Shown here piece by piece: positions 8,763 to 17,540 of a stretch of DNA of 45,819 bases. Source of the DNA: Frankia nepalensis (lineage in GTDB: Bacteria; Actinomycetota; Actinomycetes; Frankiales; Frankiaceae); the NCBI RefSeq assembly GCF_016786325.1, contig NZ_JADWYU010000108.1, positions 1 through 45,819 on the forward strand. The letters are read 5' to 3'. The notes beneath the pieces are model-generated. The model searched no databases and had not been told where the DNA came from. It saw only the letters and a program-made list of their open reading frames with translations. Every line of letters begins with the position of its first letter. Within the stretch, counting starts at the first letter, position 1. The position numbers and the translations under genes are program-made.

Positions 8763-8785
8763 GGCCACCCGTCCCACGGGTGGCC
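8763..8785 (-). terminator. Terminator-like hairpin after aqpZ
   Basis: GGCCACCCGT and ACGGGTGGCC form a perfect 10-bp stem around a CCC loop. It lies about 100 bp beyond the aqpZ stop on the minus strand, in a convergent intergenic region, and could also back up the upstream gene's terminator. Confidence 0.65.
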
Positions 8786-8882
8786 GGGCCCGCTGCGTCA
8801 GCCAGAACGCGAGCCAAAGACCGCGCTATCGCTGACTCTTCGCCGGCGCCGGCCCACGGCGCGGGCGAACCTTCGCTGATGT

Positions 8883-9947
8883 CTAGGGCGTGTCGTGAGG
8901 CCAGTCGCGATCGCGGTCGGCGTCCCGCGCGGAGCCGGGCCGCCGCGAGCCCGGTTCCTGGTCGCGGGCCGGCCACGGGCCTGCCGCGGTGCTCGAGCGA
9001 TCGTTTCCGCCCGTCGCCGGCGCCCCGCGTTCCGTGCCGGCCCGGCCGGTGCCGGCTCGCTCCGCGCCGACCCGCTCGAAGCGCTGCTCGGCGCCGGCGG
9101 GGTATGGCCCGCCGAGCGGCATCCGCATGAGCCGAGCGGTCTCCTGGGCGATCCGCATCTCCGACTCCTGCGGCAGCGCTCGCTCCGCTGTCGACGTCCG
9201 GATCCCGAACTCGGGGCGCAGGACACGGTGGATGACCGCCGCCAGCAGCGCTCCGAGCAGTGGCGCGACGATGAACAACCACAGCTGGCCGAGGGCCCAG
9301 CCGCCGACGAACACCGCCGGCCCGAGGCTGCGCGCCGGGTTCACCGACGTGTTGTCGATCGGGATCGAGATGAGGTGGCAAACAGTCAACACGAGGCCGA
9401 TCGCGAGCCCGGCGAAGCCGACCGGTGCCTCGATGTGGGTCGCTCCGAGGACGGTGAACACCAACAGGCCGGTGAGGACCAGCTCCGACAGGAACGCGCC
9501 GCCCAGCCCGAAGCCGATGGGCGAGTGTGTGCCGTAGCCGTTGGCACCCAGCCCCTGCACCCCGGCCGAATAGCCGAACGGCCCGGCGTCCGCGATCAGC
9601 CAGACCGTCGCGCTCGCCAGGATGGCGCCTACGCACTGGGCTATGACGTAGGCGACTGCGTCCTTTGACCGGATCTTGTTCGCGGCCCACAGCCCGACCG
9701 TCACCGCCGGGTTGACGTGGCACCCCGACACCGGGCCGATCACGTAGACGAGGACGAGCAGCATCAGGCCGAACGCGAGCGCGACGCCGAGCGTCCCCAC
9801 GAAGTCCCCAGCCAGCACGATCGTCCCAACGCCGGCGAGGACCAGAAAGAAGGAGCCGATCCCCTCGGCCACGCACCGTTTGACCAGTGTTTGGTCTCTC
9901 TCGTCGGTTTCCGCCGCCGCGGCGCTTGCCATCACTTTCGTGGCCAT
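8883..9947 (-). CDS. aqpZ: Aquaporin Z family water channel with long C-terminal tail
   Basis: Membrane water channel of the MIP family, 354 aa from ATG 9947, which has an AAGGGGGG ribosome site just upstream. Both pore half-helices are intact: CHVNPAVTVG and NTSVNPARSLGP. The segment HLISIPIDNTSVNPARS supplies the selectivity-filter His and Arg typical of water-specific AqpZ rather than glycerol channels. Six membrane helices fill residues about 30-250, close to the family length of about 230. The extra roughly 100 residues after AVIHRVLRPEFG are hydrophilic, Arg/Gly/Ala-rich and probably disordered and cytoplasmic. The gene stands alone, flanked by a terminator hairpin. Confidence 0.93.
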   Translation of the reverse strand: MATKVMASAAAAETDERDQTLVKRCVAEGIGSFFLVLAGVGTIVLAGDFVGTLGVALAFGLMLLVLVYVIGPVSGCHVNPAVTVGLWAANKIRSKDAVAYVIAQCVGAILASATVWLIADAGPFGYSAGVQGLGANGYGTHSPIGFGLGGAFLSELVLTGLLVFTVLGATHIEAPVGFAGLAIGLVLTVCHLISIPIDNTSVNPARSLGPAVFVGGWALGQLWLFIVAPLLGALLAAVIHRVLRPEFGIRTSTAERALPQESEMRIAQETARLMRMPLGGPYPAGAEQRFERVGAERAGTGRAGTERGAPATGGNDRSSTAAGPWPARDQEPGSRRPGSARDADRDRDWPHDTP

Positions 9948-10341
9948 CCGCGTCCCCCCTTCGAGCTCTCGTGGTCGAGGTCGCGGCACGCGTCCTGGAC
10001 CCGATGTCGGGCGGCACAGCACGCCGCCGTCGCATCCGTCGGCGTCAGTACCCCGGCACGGCCGGACAACCGGTCGTGGGTACGGGGCGTGAGGGGGAAT
10101 GCGCAGCGTCACGGCGGCGCGAGGACGCCGAGACGGGTCGGACCGGGGCGCGCCTGACCGCCGACCGCCGCGTCATTCACCCAACGTGACGGATTTCGCC
10201 GAGAGAACAGCATGACGTTCCCACCTGGAGAGATACCTATGCTCTAGACCAGATGGGGTTGTCCGCCGTCCGTTCCGGGCCGCGGGCCGGGGGCCCCGAC
10301 CAACACGCCCGCGCCGACGGGCCGAGCAGGGAGAGCCGACC
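9948..10341. other. Divergent intergenic region aqpZ / DUF2218 gene
   Basis: About 390 bp without a supportable gene. It must contain promoters for both flanking genes. A less GC-rich stretch near 10205-10250 (GAGAGATACCTATGCTCTAG) is the best promoter candidate for the rightward operon; no confident -35 is seen. Confidence 0.35.
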
Positions 10342-10791
10342 GTGACCAGTGTCCCGAGTGGGCCGGGTTCCTCCGGTCCCGTGAGCCCCAGGTTCACCTC
10401 CCACGCCGACGTCGCCACCGACAAGCCGGCCCGGTACGCCAAGCAGCTCGCCTCGCATCTGGGCCGCCACGCCCAGATCCGCGAGGAGGAGGACGGCGCC
10501 ACCCGCATCGTCCTCGGGAACGGCGGCAGCTGTCTGCTGACCAGCGGCGACGGTGTGCTCACCCTCCTGGCGGAGGCGCCGACGAAGGTCGCCCTCGGCC
10601 AGGTCGAGGACGTGACCGGCCGTCATCTGGAGAGGTTCGGCACCCGCGCCGAGCTGGCCGTCCAGTGGCGGCGCGCTCCCGGTTCGGAGGACTCGGGCGG
10701 CGCACGCGCCCGCGCGGCGGGCCAGGCGGTGCTCGGACGGGCGCGCTCGGCCGCCGCGACCCGGCTCGGCCGGCTTCGCCAGGGGCACTGA
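10342..10791 (+). CDS. DUF2218 domain-containing protein
   Basis: Small cytoplasmic protein of unknown function, 149 aa. GTG 10342 has GGAG 8 bases upstream. Residues about 17-110 carry the DUF2218 pattern: RFTSHADVATDKPARYAKQL, then HLGRHAQIREEEDGATRIVL and LTLLAEAP..LGQVEDVTGRHLERF. The C-terminal 40 residues are Ala/Arg/Gly-rich. In several bacteria this family occurs next to siderophore or metal-related genes, but no such context exists here. Only 2 bp separate it from the receiver-flavoprotein gene downstream, so it is probably in the same transcript as the two-component system. Confidence 0.8.
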   Translation: MTSVPSGPGSSGPVSPRFTSHADVATDKPARYAKQLASHLGRHAQIREEEDGATRIVLGNGGSCLLTSGDGVLTLLAEAPTKVALGQVEDVTGRHLERFGTRAELAVQWRRAPGSEDSGGARARAAGQAVLGRARSAAATRLGRLRQGH

Positions 10792-10793
10792 CC

Positions 10794-12575
10794 ATGACCG
10801 GGCCCGCCTCCACCCCAGCCACCTCGGCCACGCCCGCCGAGCCGGCGGCGCGCGCGGGCAGCCGGCCGGCGATCCTCACGGTCGACGACGACCCGAGCGT
10901 GTCCCGCGCGGTCGCCCGTGACCTGCGCCGCCGGTTCGGCGAGCAGTGCCGGATCGTGCGCGCGGAGTCAGGGCAGCAGGCGCTCGACGCCCTGCGGGAG
11001 ATGAAGCTGCGCGGCGACCACGTCGCGGTTCTGATCGCGGACTACCGGATGCCCCAGCTCGACGGCATCCAGTTCCTCGAGCAGGCGATGGACCTCTATC
11101 CCGGCGCCAAGCGGGTGCTGCTCACCGCCTATGCCGACACCGATGCCGCGATCAACGCCATCAATGTCGTGGATCTCGACCATTACCTGCTCAAGCCGTG
11201 GAACCCGCCGGAGGAGAAGCTCTATCCGGTGATCGATGGGCTGCTGGACGCCTGGAACCGTTCCGAGCACCGGCCGGTCCTGGAGACCAGGGTCATCGGC
11301 GACCGATGGTCCGCCCGGTCATACGACGTCCGCGAGTTCCTGGCCCGCAACCAGGTGCCCTACCGGTGGTATCTGGCCGAAGAGCCGGAGGGTCGGCGCC
11401 TGCTGGCCGCGGCGCTCGCGAACGGCGCGGCCCCCGCGTCGGACGGCGCGTCCCTCGCGTCGGACGGTGCCTCGGCCGAGGCGGTCGGCGTCGGGGTGCT
11501 TCCCGTGGTCGTCACCCCGGACGGGGCGGCGCTCGTCAACCCGACGGACGCCGAGATCGCCGCCGAGGTCGGGCTGAGCACCACCCCGGGCCAGGACTTC
11601 TATGACGTGATCATCATTGGGGGTGGCCCGGCAGGGCTCGGCTCCGCGGTGTACGCCGCCTCGGAGGGGCTGCGCACCGTGCTGATCGAGCGCACCGCCA
11701 CCGGCGGGCAGGCCGGCGCCAGCTCGCGCATCGAGAACTACCTGGGCTTCCCGGACGGCGTGTCCGGGTCGCAGCTCACCGACCGGGCCCGCCGCCAGGC
11801 GGTCAAGTTCTCCGCCGAGGTGATCACGGCCAGGGAGATCGTCGAGCTGCGGGCCGACGGCGGCGCCCGCACCGTCCGGTTCGCCGACGGCGGGGAACTG
11901 TCGGCGCACACCGTGGTGCTGGCCACCGGCGTCTCCTACCGCCAGCTGCCGGCGCCGGGTCTCGAGCCGCTGACCGGGCGCGGGGTGTTCTACGGCTCGG
12001 CGCTCACCGAGGCCGCGGGCTGCGCCGGGGAGGACATCTACATCGTCGGCGGGGCGAACTCGGCGGGGCAGGCGGCGGTCTACCTGTCCCGGCACGCCCG
12101 GTCGGTCACGATGCTGATCCGCGGCCCGTCCCTGACGGCGTCGATGTCGCACTACCTGATCCAGCAGATCGCCGCGATCCCGAACATCACCGTCCGGCCG
12201 TGCACCGAGGTGATCGCGGGGGAGGGCGACGATCACCTGCACAGCCTGATCCTGCGGGACAACGCCGTAGGTACGACGGAGACGGTGCCGGCCAGCCGGC
12301 TGTTCGTCTTCATCGGCGCCGAGCCGCGCACCGACTGGCTCGACGGTGTCGTCGAGCGGGACGCCCACGGCTTCGTGGTCGCCGGCCCTGACCTCGTGGT
12401 TGATGGCCGCCGGCCGCGTGGGTGGACACTTGACCGGGATCCCTACCACCTGGAGACCAGCCTGCCGGGGGTGTTCGTGGCCGGAGACGCGCGGTCGGAG
12501 TCGGTGAAGCGGGTCGCCTCGGCGGTCGGCGAGGGCGCGATGGCCATCGCGCTCGTCCACAGGTTCCTCGCATGA
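10794..12575 (+). CDS. Fused response regulator receiver / thioredoxin-reductase-like flavoprotein
   Basis: 593-aa signalling flavoprotein. Residues about 25-150 are a CheY-like receiver (ILTVDDDPSV; phospho-acceptor D83 in ADYRMPQLDG; LLTAY; LLKPW). Residues about 160-260 form a glutaredoxin/thioredoxin-like module (VPYRWYLAEEPEG, VLPVVVTPDG), interrupted by an Ala/Ser repeat. From about 265 comes a TrxR-type FAD/NAD(P)H domain: DVIIIGGGPAGLGSAVYA, ATGGQAGASSRIENYLGFP, IYIVGGANSAGQAA and a closing GVFVAGDARS. The redox-active CxxC of true thioredoxin reductases is missing: that region reads VFYGSALTEAAGC. It overlaps the kinase gene by ATGA, so phosphorylation by that kinase probably controls the flavoenzyme. 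The electron acceptor is unknown. Confidence 0.9.
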   Translation: MTGPASTPATSATPAEPAARAGSRPAILTVDDDPSVSRAVARDLRRRFGEQCRIVRAESGQQALDALREMKLRGDHVAVLIADYRMPQLDGIQFLEQAMDLYPGAKRVLLTAYADTDAAINAINVVDLDHYLLKPWNPPEEKLYPVIDGLLDAWNRSEHRPVLETRVIGDRWSARSYDVREFLARNQVPYRWYLAEEPEGRRLLAAALANGAAPASDGASLASDGASAEAVGVGVLPVVVTPDGAALVNPTDAEIAAEVGLSTTPGQDFYDVIIIGGGPAGLGSAVYAASEGLRTVLIERTATGGQAGASSRIENYLGFPDGVSGSQLTDRARRQAVKFSAEVITAREIVELRADGGARTVRFADGGELSAHTVVLATGVSYRQLPAPGLEPLTGRGVFYGSALTEAAGCAGEDIYIVGGANSAGQAAVYLSRHARSVTMLIRGPSLTASMSHYLIQQIAAIPNITVRPCTEVIAGEGDDHLHSLILRDNAVGTTETVPASRLFVFIGAEPRTDWLDGVVERDAHGFVVAGPDLVVDGRRPRGWTLDRDPYHLETSLPGVFVAGDARSESVKRVASAVGEGAMAIALVHRFLA

Positions 12576-14119
12576 GCGGGGGAAGCGCGGGCGCGGCGTC
12601 CCAGGGCGCGCCGATGCCCCAGGGCACGTCATCGGTCGCCGAGGGGCTGCCGTGCGACATCGACGAGCTGCGGACGCTGTTCCTGTTCGAGAAGCTCAGC
12701 GACAGCCAGCTCGCCTGGCTGTGCGAGCGGGGCCGGGTCATCGAGGCCGAGCCGGGGATGGTGATCGTCGAGGGCGAGCCGGCGAAGCTGTTCCTCGTCC
12801 TGCTCTCCGGCGAGGTCGCGGTGATCAAGCGGGTCCAGGGCGTCGACGTCGAGATCAGCCGGACCGGTCACCGGGGCGTCTACGGCGGCGCCTGGAACGC
12901 CTACCTGGGCGAGCGGGTCCCGCAGACCTACCCGCAGTCGCTGCGGGCGCTGCGGCCGTCACGGTTCTTCGTGCTCGACGCCGACCAGTTCTCGTTCCTC
13001 ATGCGCGACTGGTTCCCGATGGCGGTGCATCTGCTGGAGGGCCTGTTCTTCGGGCTGCGCAACCTCCAGGAGACCGTCGGGCAGCGCGAACGGCTGCTCG
13101 CCCTCGGCGCGCTGTCGGCGGGCCTGACGCACGAGCTGAACAACCCCGCGGCGGCGGCGGTGCGGGCGACGGCTGGCCTGCGCGAGCGGGTCGCCGGGAT
13201 GCGGCACAAGCTCGGCCTCATCGCTGGTGGCGCGTACGACAAGGGGGCGCTGACCACGCTGATCCGCCTCCAGGAGGAGGCGGCCGAACGGGTCGCCAAG
13301 GCGCCGACGTTGTCCCCGCTGGAGACGAGCGACCGCGAGGACGAACTGAGCGACTGGTTCGACGACCACGGCATCGAGTCCGGCTGGGACGTCGCGCCGG
13401 TGTTCGTTCAGGCGGGGCTAGGCGTCGGCTGGCTCGACCAGGTCGCCGAGCTGGTCGGCGACGAGAACCTGCCCAGCGCCGTGCGCTGGCTCGGCTACAC
13501 CGTCGAGACCGAGCTGCTCATGAACGAGATCGAGGACTCGACGACCCGGGTGTCCACGCTCGTCGGCGCGGCCAAGCAGTACTCCCAGCTCGACCGCGCC
13601 CCGTTCCAGACTGTCGACATTCACGACCTGCTGAAGAGCACCCTCGTCATGCTCGGCCGCAAGATCGGCGACGGTGTACGGGTCGTGAAGGACTTCGACC
13701 GGTCGCTCGCGCCGATCGCGGTCTACGCCGCCGAGCTGAACCAGGTCTGGACGAACCTGATCGACAACGCGGTCTCCGCGATGGGCGGCACCGGCACGCT
13801 GACCATCCGCACCTGGGGCGACGACGAGGCCGTCACGGTCGAGATCGGCGACACCGGTCCCGGCATCCCGGCGGAGATCGTCGGCCGCATCTTCGAGCCG
13901 TTCTTCACCACCAAACCTGTCGGTGAGGGCACCGGCCTCGGCCTGGACATCTCCTGGCGCATCGTCGTCAACAAGCACCACGGCGACCTGCGGGTCGTCA
14001 GCTCCACCCCGGGCGACACCCGCTTCCAGGTCCGCCTCCCGCGCACCCCACCGGCGGACACGACCGACGCCGCTCTGCCCGCCGACACCACGCTGCCCGC
14101 CGACGCGGCCCCGGCCTGA
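12572..14119 (+). CDS. Cyclic nucleotide-binding sensor histidine kinase
   Basis: 515-aa soluble kinase translationally coupled (ATGA) to the receiver-flavoprotein. Residues about 35-160 resemble a cNMP-binding/Crp-type sensor (LFLFEKLSDSQLAWLCERG, GMVIVEGEPAKLFLVLLSGE). The dimerisation/phospho-acceptor segment follows, with H187 in GLTHELNNPAA. The catalytic ATPase domain shows the N box (NLIDNAVSAM), G1 (GDTGPGIP), F box (IFEPFFTTK) and G2 (GTGLGL). No membrane helix is visible. Several residues of the classical cyclic-nucleotide phosphate cassette are not apparent, so the ligand may not be cAMP. The tail is Thr/Asp/Ala repeat-like. This is the obvious partner of the upstream receiver. Confidence 0.9.
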   Translation: MSGGSAGAASQGAPMPQGTSSVAEGLPCDIDELRTLFLFEKLSDSQLAWLCERGRVIEAEPGMVIVEGEPAKLFLVLLSGEVAVIKRVQGVDVEISRTGHRGVYGGAWNAYLGERVPQTYPQSLRALRPSRFFVLDADQFSFLMRDWFPMAVHLLEGLFFGLRNLQETVGQRERLLALGALSAGLTHELNNPAAAAVRATAGLRERVAGMRHKLGLIAGGAYDKGALTTLIRLQEEAAERVAKAPTLSPLETSDREDELSDWFDDHGIESGWDVAPVFVQAGLGVGWLDQVAELVGDENLPSAVRWLGYTVETELLMNEIEDSTTRVSTLVGAAKQYSQLDRAPFQTVDIHDLLKSTLVMLGRKIGDGVRVVKDFDRSLAPIAVYAAELNQVWTNLIDNAVSAMGGTGTLTIRTWGDDEAVTVEIGDTGPGIPAEIVGRIFEPFFTTKPVGEGTGLGLDISWRIVVNKHHGDLRVVSSTPGDTRFQVRLPRTPPADTTDAALPADTTLPADAAPA

Positions 14120-14149
14120 CCGGCCCGCGTCGGCGGCGCGCGGGCGAGA

Positions 14150-14611
14150 TCAGGACGCGCGGGTGAGCAGGACGACGGGGATGTCGCGGTCGGTGCGCTT
14201 CTGGTAGTCGGCGTACGGGGGCCAGACCTCGACCATCCTGGGCCAGAGGCGGGCCTTCTCGTCCGGCGTCGCGACGCGGGCGGTGGCCTCGAAGACGTCC
14301 GCGCCGACCTGGACGGTGACGGCCGGGTCGGCGGTCAGGTTGAGGTACCAGAGCGGGTGCTTCGGGGCGCCGCCGACGGACGCGACGATCACGTAGTCGC
14401 CGCCGTCCTGGCCGTAGATCAGCGCGGTGCGCCTGGGCTGGCCCGAGCGGCGCCCGGTCGTGGTGAGCAGCAGCGTCGGGACGCCCTCGCTGAGCTCGCC
14501 GTTGGGGCCGTACCAGAGGTGCCCGTTCTCGCCGCCGCTGTCGAGATAGCGCTGGGTGTGGTCGGCCACCCAGTTGGTCGGGCTCAGAGACGGTGCCGTT
14601 GACTTGGCCAT
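14150..14611 (-). CDS. Deazaflavin (F420)-dependent nitroreductase family protein
   Basis: 153 aa, split-barrel fold of the Ddn/FDOR family. ATG 14611 (MAKSTAPSLSP) is preferred over the longer frame because upstream sequence is low-complexity. The family core is clear: VPTLLLTTTGRRSGQPRRTA, LIYGQDGGDYVIVASVGG and HPLWYLNLTADPAVTVQVG. The closing VWPPYADYQKRTDRDIPVVL is typical. These proteins use F420H2, or sometimes other cofactors, to reduce quinones or nitroaromatics; the native substrate is unknown. It is convergent with the histidine kinase gene, 30 bp apart, and is one of two F420-linked proteins in the window. Confidence 0.88.
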   Translation of the reverse strand: MAKSTAPSLSPTNWVADHTQRYLDSGGENGHLWYGPNGELSEGVPTLLLTTTGRRSGQPRRTALIYGQDGGDYVIVASVGGAPKHPLWYLNLTADPAVTVQVGADVFEATARVATPDEKARLWPRMVEVWPPYADYQKRTDRDIPVVLLTRAS

Positions 14612-15049
14612 GCGGCCATCCTGCCCCGCGGTCGGAGACCGTGCCGCGTCGCGCCCGTCACGCCGCCCCGTCACGCCGCCCGGTCCGGCGGGCCGGCCGG
14701 CCCGGCGGCCCGGCGGCCCGGCGAGGCCAGACGCCCAGCGGGCCGGTGGGCCGTCGTCTCGTCGGCCGCACCCGGTCATGGCTTGTGGTGTGTTCGGTCC
14801 ATGATCCCAGGGCCTGTGGCGGCGAAAACGCTCTCTTCGGGCGCCAGAACCTATGGCCCGATCCCAGGACCCCGATCCCAGGACATGGTGACGACGCCGA
14901 ACTGGGTGGCAGCACGCTGTGGATCATGAAGCCGGCTGGGGCGGAAGCTCGCCTGGGCGCCGTCGCGAGGCGGTGAGGCGGAGCCGCCGCGAGGTGGTGA
15001 GCCGCCGGACGGCGCACCGGTCGGTGCCTGGCCGGGCGCGCCGGCGGGG
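14612..15049. other. Gene-free region between two minus-strand genes
   Basis: About 440 bp with no convincing ORF. It contains a GGCCCGGC-rich tract near 14690-14730 and short direct repeats of GATCCCAGGAC near 14805-14885. It should hold the promoter of the nitroreductase-like gene and the 3' UTR of the MocR-type gene; neither can be pinned down. Confidence 0.4.
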
Positions 15050-16402
15050 TCAGCCGCGGGCGGCGTCGGCGAGCAGGTCGGCCACGGCGTCGAGGTCGTC
15101 GTCGGGGATGAGGCCGACGGTGACCCGCAGGTGGGCGGCGCCGAGCGGCGCGGCCTCGAACGGGGTGCCCGGGGCGGCGCCCACGCCGCGCGCGGCGAGT
15201 GACACGAGCGCGACCTGCTCGTCGGCGACCTGGATCCACAGGTTGATGCCGTCGCCGGCCTGCGCGCGCACGCCGCGGGCCGCGAGCGCCGCGGTCAGCC
15301 GCTCGCGGCGGCGGGCGTAGGTGGCGCGCGCCGCCGCGAGCGCGTGCTCGGTGTCGTCGTCGTCGAGCAGCTCGGCGAGCACGGCCTGCAGCAGTCGGCT
15401 CGACCAGCCCGGGCCGAGGAGGCGGCGGCTGGCCAGCGCGCCGATCACCGACTCCACCCCACCGACCGCCGCGAGCCGCAGGTCGGGGCCGTGGCTCTTG
15501 GAGAAGCCGCGGATGTGCACGGTCGCCTCCGGCAGGAACGCCCCGACGCTCACCGGCGGCGCCGTGGCCACGTCGCCGGCGTGGTCGTCCTCGATGACGA
15601 CGACGCCGCGCCCGGCGAGCAGCCCGGCGAGCCGCTCGGCGCGGGCGGCCGTCATGCTGACCCCGGTCGGGTTCTGCGCGCGTGGCTGCAGGTAGAGCGC
15701 CACCGGGCCGCCGGGCGCGCCGGCCGGGCCGGCGGCCTCCAGCGCGGCGCGCAGCGCGTCCGGGCGGATTCCCTCGTCGTCGAGCCCGAGGGGCACGACC
15801 TCGGCGCCGACGACCTCCAGCAGGTCCAGCAGGGGCGGGAAGCACGGGTTCTCGACCAGCACCCGGCCGCCGAACCCGACGAGGACCCCGGTCACCCGGT
15901 CGAGCGCGTCCATGGCGCCGTCGACCACGGTCAGCGCGGCCGGCGGGAACGGCCAGCGCGCGCGCAGCGCCTTCTCCAGCGCGGGCAGCACCGGGTCGTC
16001 GAGGTAGCTCGCGGTCAGGCTGCCGGCGGCGGCGACCCGGGCCAGCACCGGGGCGATGTCGGGAAGCAGCGCCGCATCCGGGGTGCCGGTGGAGTAGTCG
16101 TGTGGGAGCCGGCCGGGGCTGCGGGTGATCCGGCGGTAGCGGCGCGGGTCGGCGCTGGCCGGCGGGCCGGCCAGCACGAACGTTCCGGCGCGTCCACGGG
16201 GCGAGATCACGCCGGCGCGGGCCAGGGTGCGCCAGGCCTGGCTGACGGTGGTCGGGCTGATGCCGAGCTCGGTGGCGAGCTCGCGCACGGTCGGCAGCCG
16301 GGTGCCGGCCGGCAGCGTGCCCGCGGAGACCAGCCGGCTGACGGAGCCCGCGATGCCGCGCGCGGAGCGGTCGTCGACCGCCGAGACGATCATGTCGATC
16401 AC
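15050..16402 (-). CDS. MocR-type regulator (GntR HTH + class I aminotransferase domain)
   Basis: Transcription factor of about 450 aa. GTG 16402 is chosen because GGGAGGGAGGGG lies about 7 bases upstream; ATG 16393 is an alternative. The N-terminus is a winged helix of GntR type (SRLVSAGTLPAGTRLPTVRE, then LATELGISPTTVSQAWRTLA). From about residue 95 a fold-type I aminotransferase-like domain follows (YLQPRAQNPTGVSM, VVIEDDHAGDV, HIRGFSKSHGPDLRLA, with the PLP lysine in FSKSHGPD). MocR proteins bind PLP plus an amino compound to control nearby catabolic genes. It is divergent from the pyrimidine catabolic cluster, so it probably regulates that cluster, perhaps sensing beta-alanine. This is inference from position. 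Confidence 0.88.
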   Translation of the reverse strand: MIDMIVSAVDDRSARGIAGSVSRLVSAGTLPAGTRLPTVRELATELGISPTTVSQAWRTLARAGVISPRGRAGTFVLAGPPASADPRRYRRITRSPGRLPHDYSTGTPDAALLPDIAPVLARVAAAGSLTASYLDDPVLPALEKALRARWPFPPAALTVVDGAMDALDRVTGVLVGFGGRVLVENPCFPPLLDLLEVVGAEVVPLGLDDEGIRPDALRAALEAAGPAGAPGGPVALYLQPRAQNPTGVSMTAARAERLAGLLAGRGVVVIEDDHAGDVATAPPVSVGAFLPEATVHIRGFSKSHGPDLRLAAVGGVESVIGALASRRLLGPGWSSRLLQAVLAELLDDDDTEHALAAARATYARRRERLTAALAARGVRAQAGDGINLWIQVADEQVALVSLAARGVGAAPGTPFEAAPLGAAHLRVTVGLIPDDDLDAVADLLADAARG

Positions 16403-16458
16403 GCGGCGGCCCCTCCCTCCCGCAACCTCGCCTGTAACAAGAAGAAACAAAGTGAGAA

Positions 16459-16487
16459 TTGTCCGGACCCGAGTGTGACAGTAGTCT
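16459..16487 (+). promoter_or_regulatory. Candidate promoter of the pyrimidine catabolism operon
   Basis: In the AT-richer middle of the divergent region, TTGTCC (16459-16464) and TAGTCT (16482-16487) are separated by 17 bases, fitting a sigma-70-type -35/-10 pair reading rightward. The start codon of the first operon gene lies about 210 bases downstream. The MocR-type regulator would be expected to bind in this same stretch. Confidence 0.4.
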
Positions 16488-16700
16488 GCGGACACGCCAA
16501 ACCGGCCCGATCCGGCCCCGCCGGCCGGAATCCGCCGATTCGCCGGGCCGGCCGGCCCGGCGTCGGGTCTGGCGGTTTGCGGGCTGGCGTGGCGGCGGGG
16601 TTCGGTGGTCGGTAGTCGCGGCAGGGCCACGACCTGGCCGCCGGATGCCGGGGCGACCGCCCCGGCGGGTGGCCCGGCGCGGGAAGGAGAGCGAACGGCG

Positions 16701-17540
16701 ATGAGCAGGGTGATCCGCGCGGCGCTCGTCCAGGCGAGGTGGACGGGCGACAAGGAATCCATGATCAAGGCGCATGAGGAGTACGCGCGGTCGGCCGCGG
16801 CCCAGGGCGCGAAGGTCATGTGTTTCCAGGAGCTGTTCTACGGCCCGTACTTCTGCCAGGTGCAGGACCCGGAGTACTACGCGTACGCGGAGTCGGTGCC
16901 CGGCCCGACTGTCGAGCGGTTCCAGGCGCTCGCGGCCGAGCTGGGCATGGTGCTGGTGCTGCCGGTCTACGAGCAGGAGCAGCCGGGCGTCCTCTACAAC
17001 ACGGCCGCGGTCGTCGACGCGGACGGGACGTACCTCGGCAAGTACCGCAAGACCCACATCCCGCACGTGAAGGGCTTCTGGGAGAAGTTCTACTTCCGGC
17101 CCGGGAACCTGGGCTACCCGGTGTTCGACACCGCGGTCGGCCGAGTGGGTGTCTACATCTGCTACGACCGGCACTTCCCGGAGGGCTGGCGGGCGCTCGG
17201 GCTGAACGGCGCCGAACTGGTCTTCAACCCGTCGGCGACGTCGCGTGGGCTGTCGAACTACCTGTGGAAGCTGGAGCAGCCGGCCGCCGCCGTCGCGAAC
17301 GAGTACTACATCGGCGCGATCAACCGCGTGGGCATCGAGGACCTCGGCGACGACGACTTCTACGGCACGAGCTACTTCGTCGACCCGGAGGGCAAGTTCG
17401 TAGACGGGACGGGCGACGCGCACGAGCCCGAGCTGATGGTCCGCGACCTGGACATGGACCTGCTGACCGAGGTCCGCAACCGCTGGGCGTTCTACCGCGA
17501 CCGCCGCCCCGACCAGTACGCCGACCTGACCAGGCCCTGA
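16701..17540 (+). CDS. Nitrilase-family beta-ureidopropionase (N-carbamoyl-beta-alanine amidohydrolase)
   Basis: Cytosolic C-N hydrolase, 279 aa; AAGGAGA lies 10 bases before ATG 16701. The catalytic Glu-Lys-Cys triad is visible: E44 in CFQELFYGPYF, K117 in KYRKTHIPH and C154 in GVYICYDRHFPEG. The extended motif with Arg-His-Phe-Pro after the Cys and the overall length fit the beta-ureidopropionase/N-carbamoyl-amidohydrolase branch. It would hydrolyse N-carbamoyl-beta-alanine to beta-alanine, CO2 and ammonia, the third step of reductive uracil degradation. It is the first gene of the cluster with dihydropyrimidinase and the semialdehyde dehydrogenase, which supports the substrate. Another N-carbamoyl amino acid cannot be excluded. 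Confidence 0.88.
   Translation: MSRVIRAALVQARWTGDKESMIKAHEEYARSAAAQGAKVMCFQELFYGPYFCQVQDPEYYAYAESVPGPTVERFQALAAELGMVLVLPVYEQEQPGVLYNTAAVVDADGTYLGKYRKTHIPHVKGFWEKFYFRPGNLGYPVFDTAVGRVGVYICYDRHFPEGWRALGLNGAELVFNPSATSRGLSNYLWKLEQPAAAVANEYYIGAINRVGIEDLGDDDFYGTSYFVDPEGKFVDGTGDAHEPELMVRDLDMDLLTEVRNRWAFYRDRRPDQYADLTRP

Noticed and set aside
10794-12575. Simple annotation as thioredoxin reductase
   Set aside because: The catalytic CxxC is missing and a receiver domain precedes the flavoprotein, so ordinary thioredoxin reduction is not supported.
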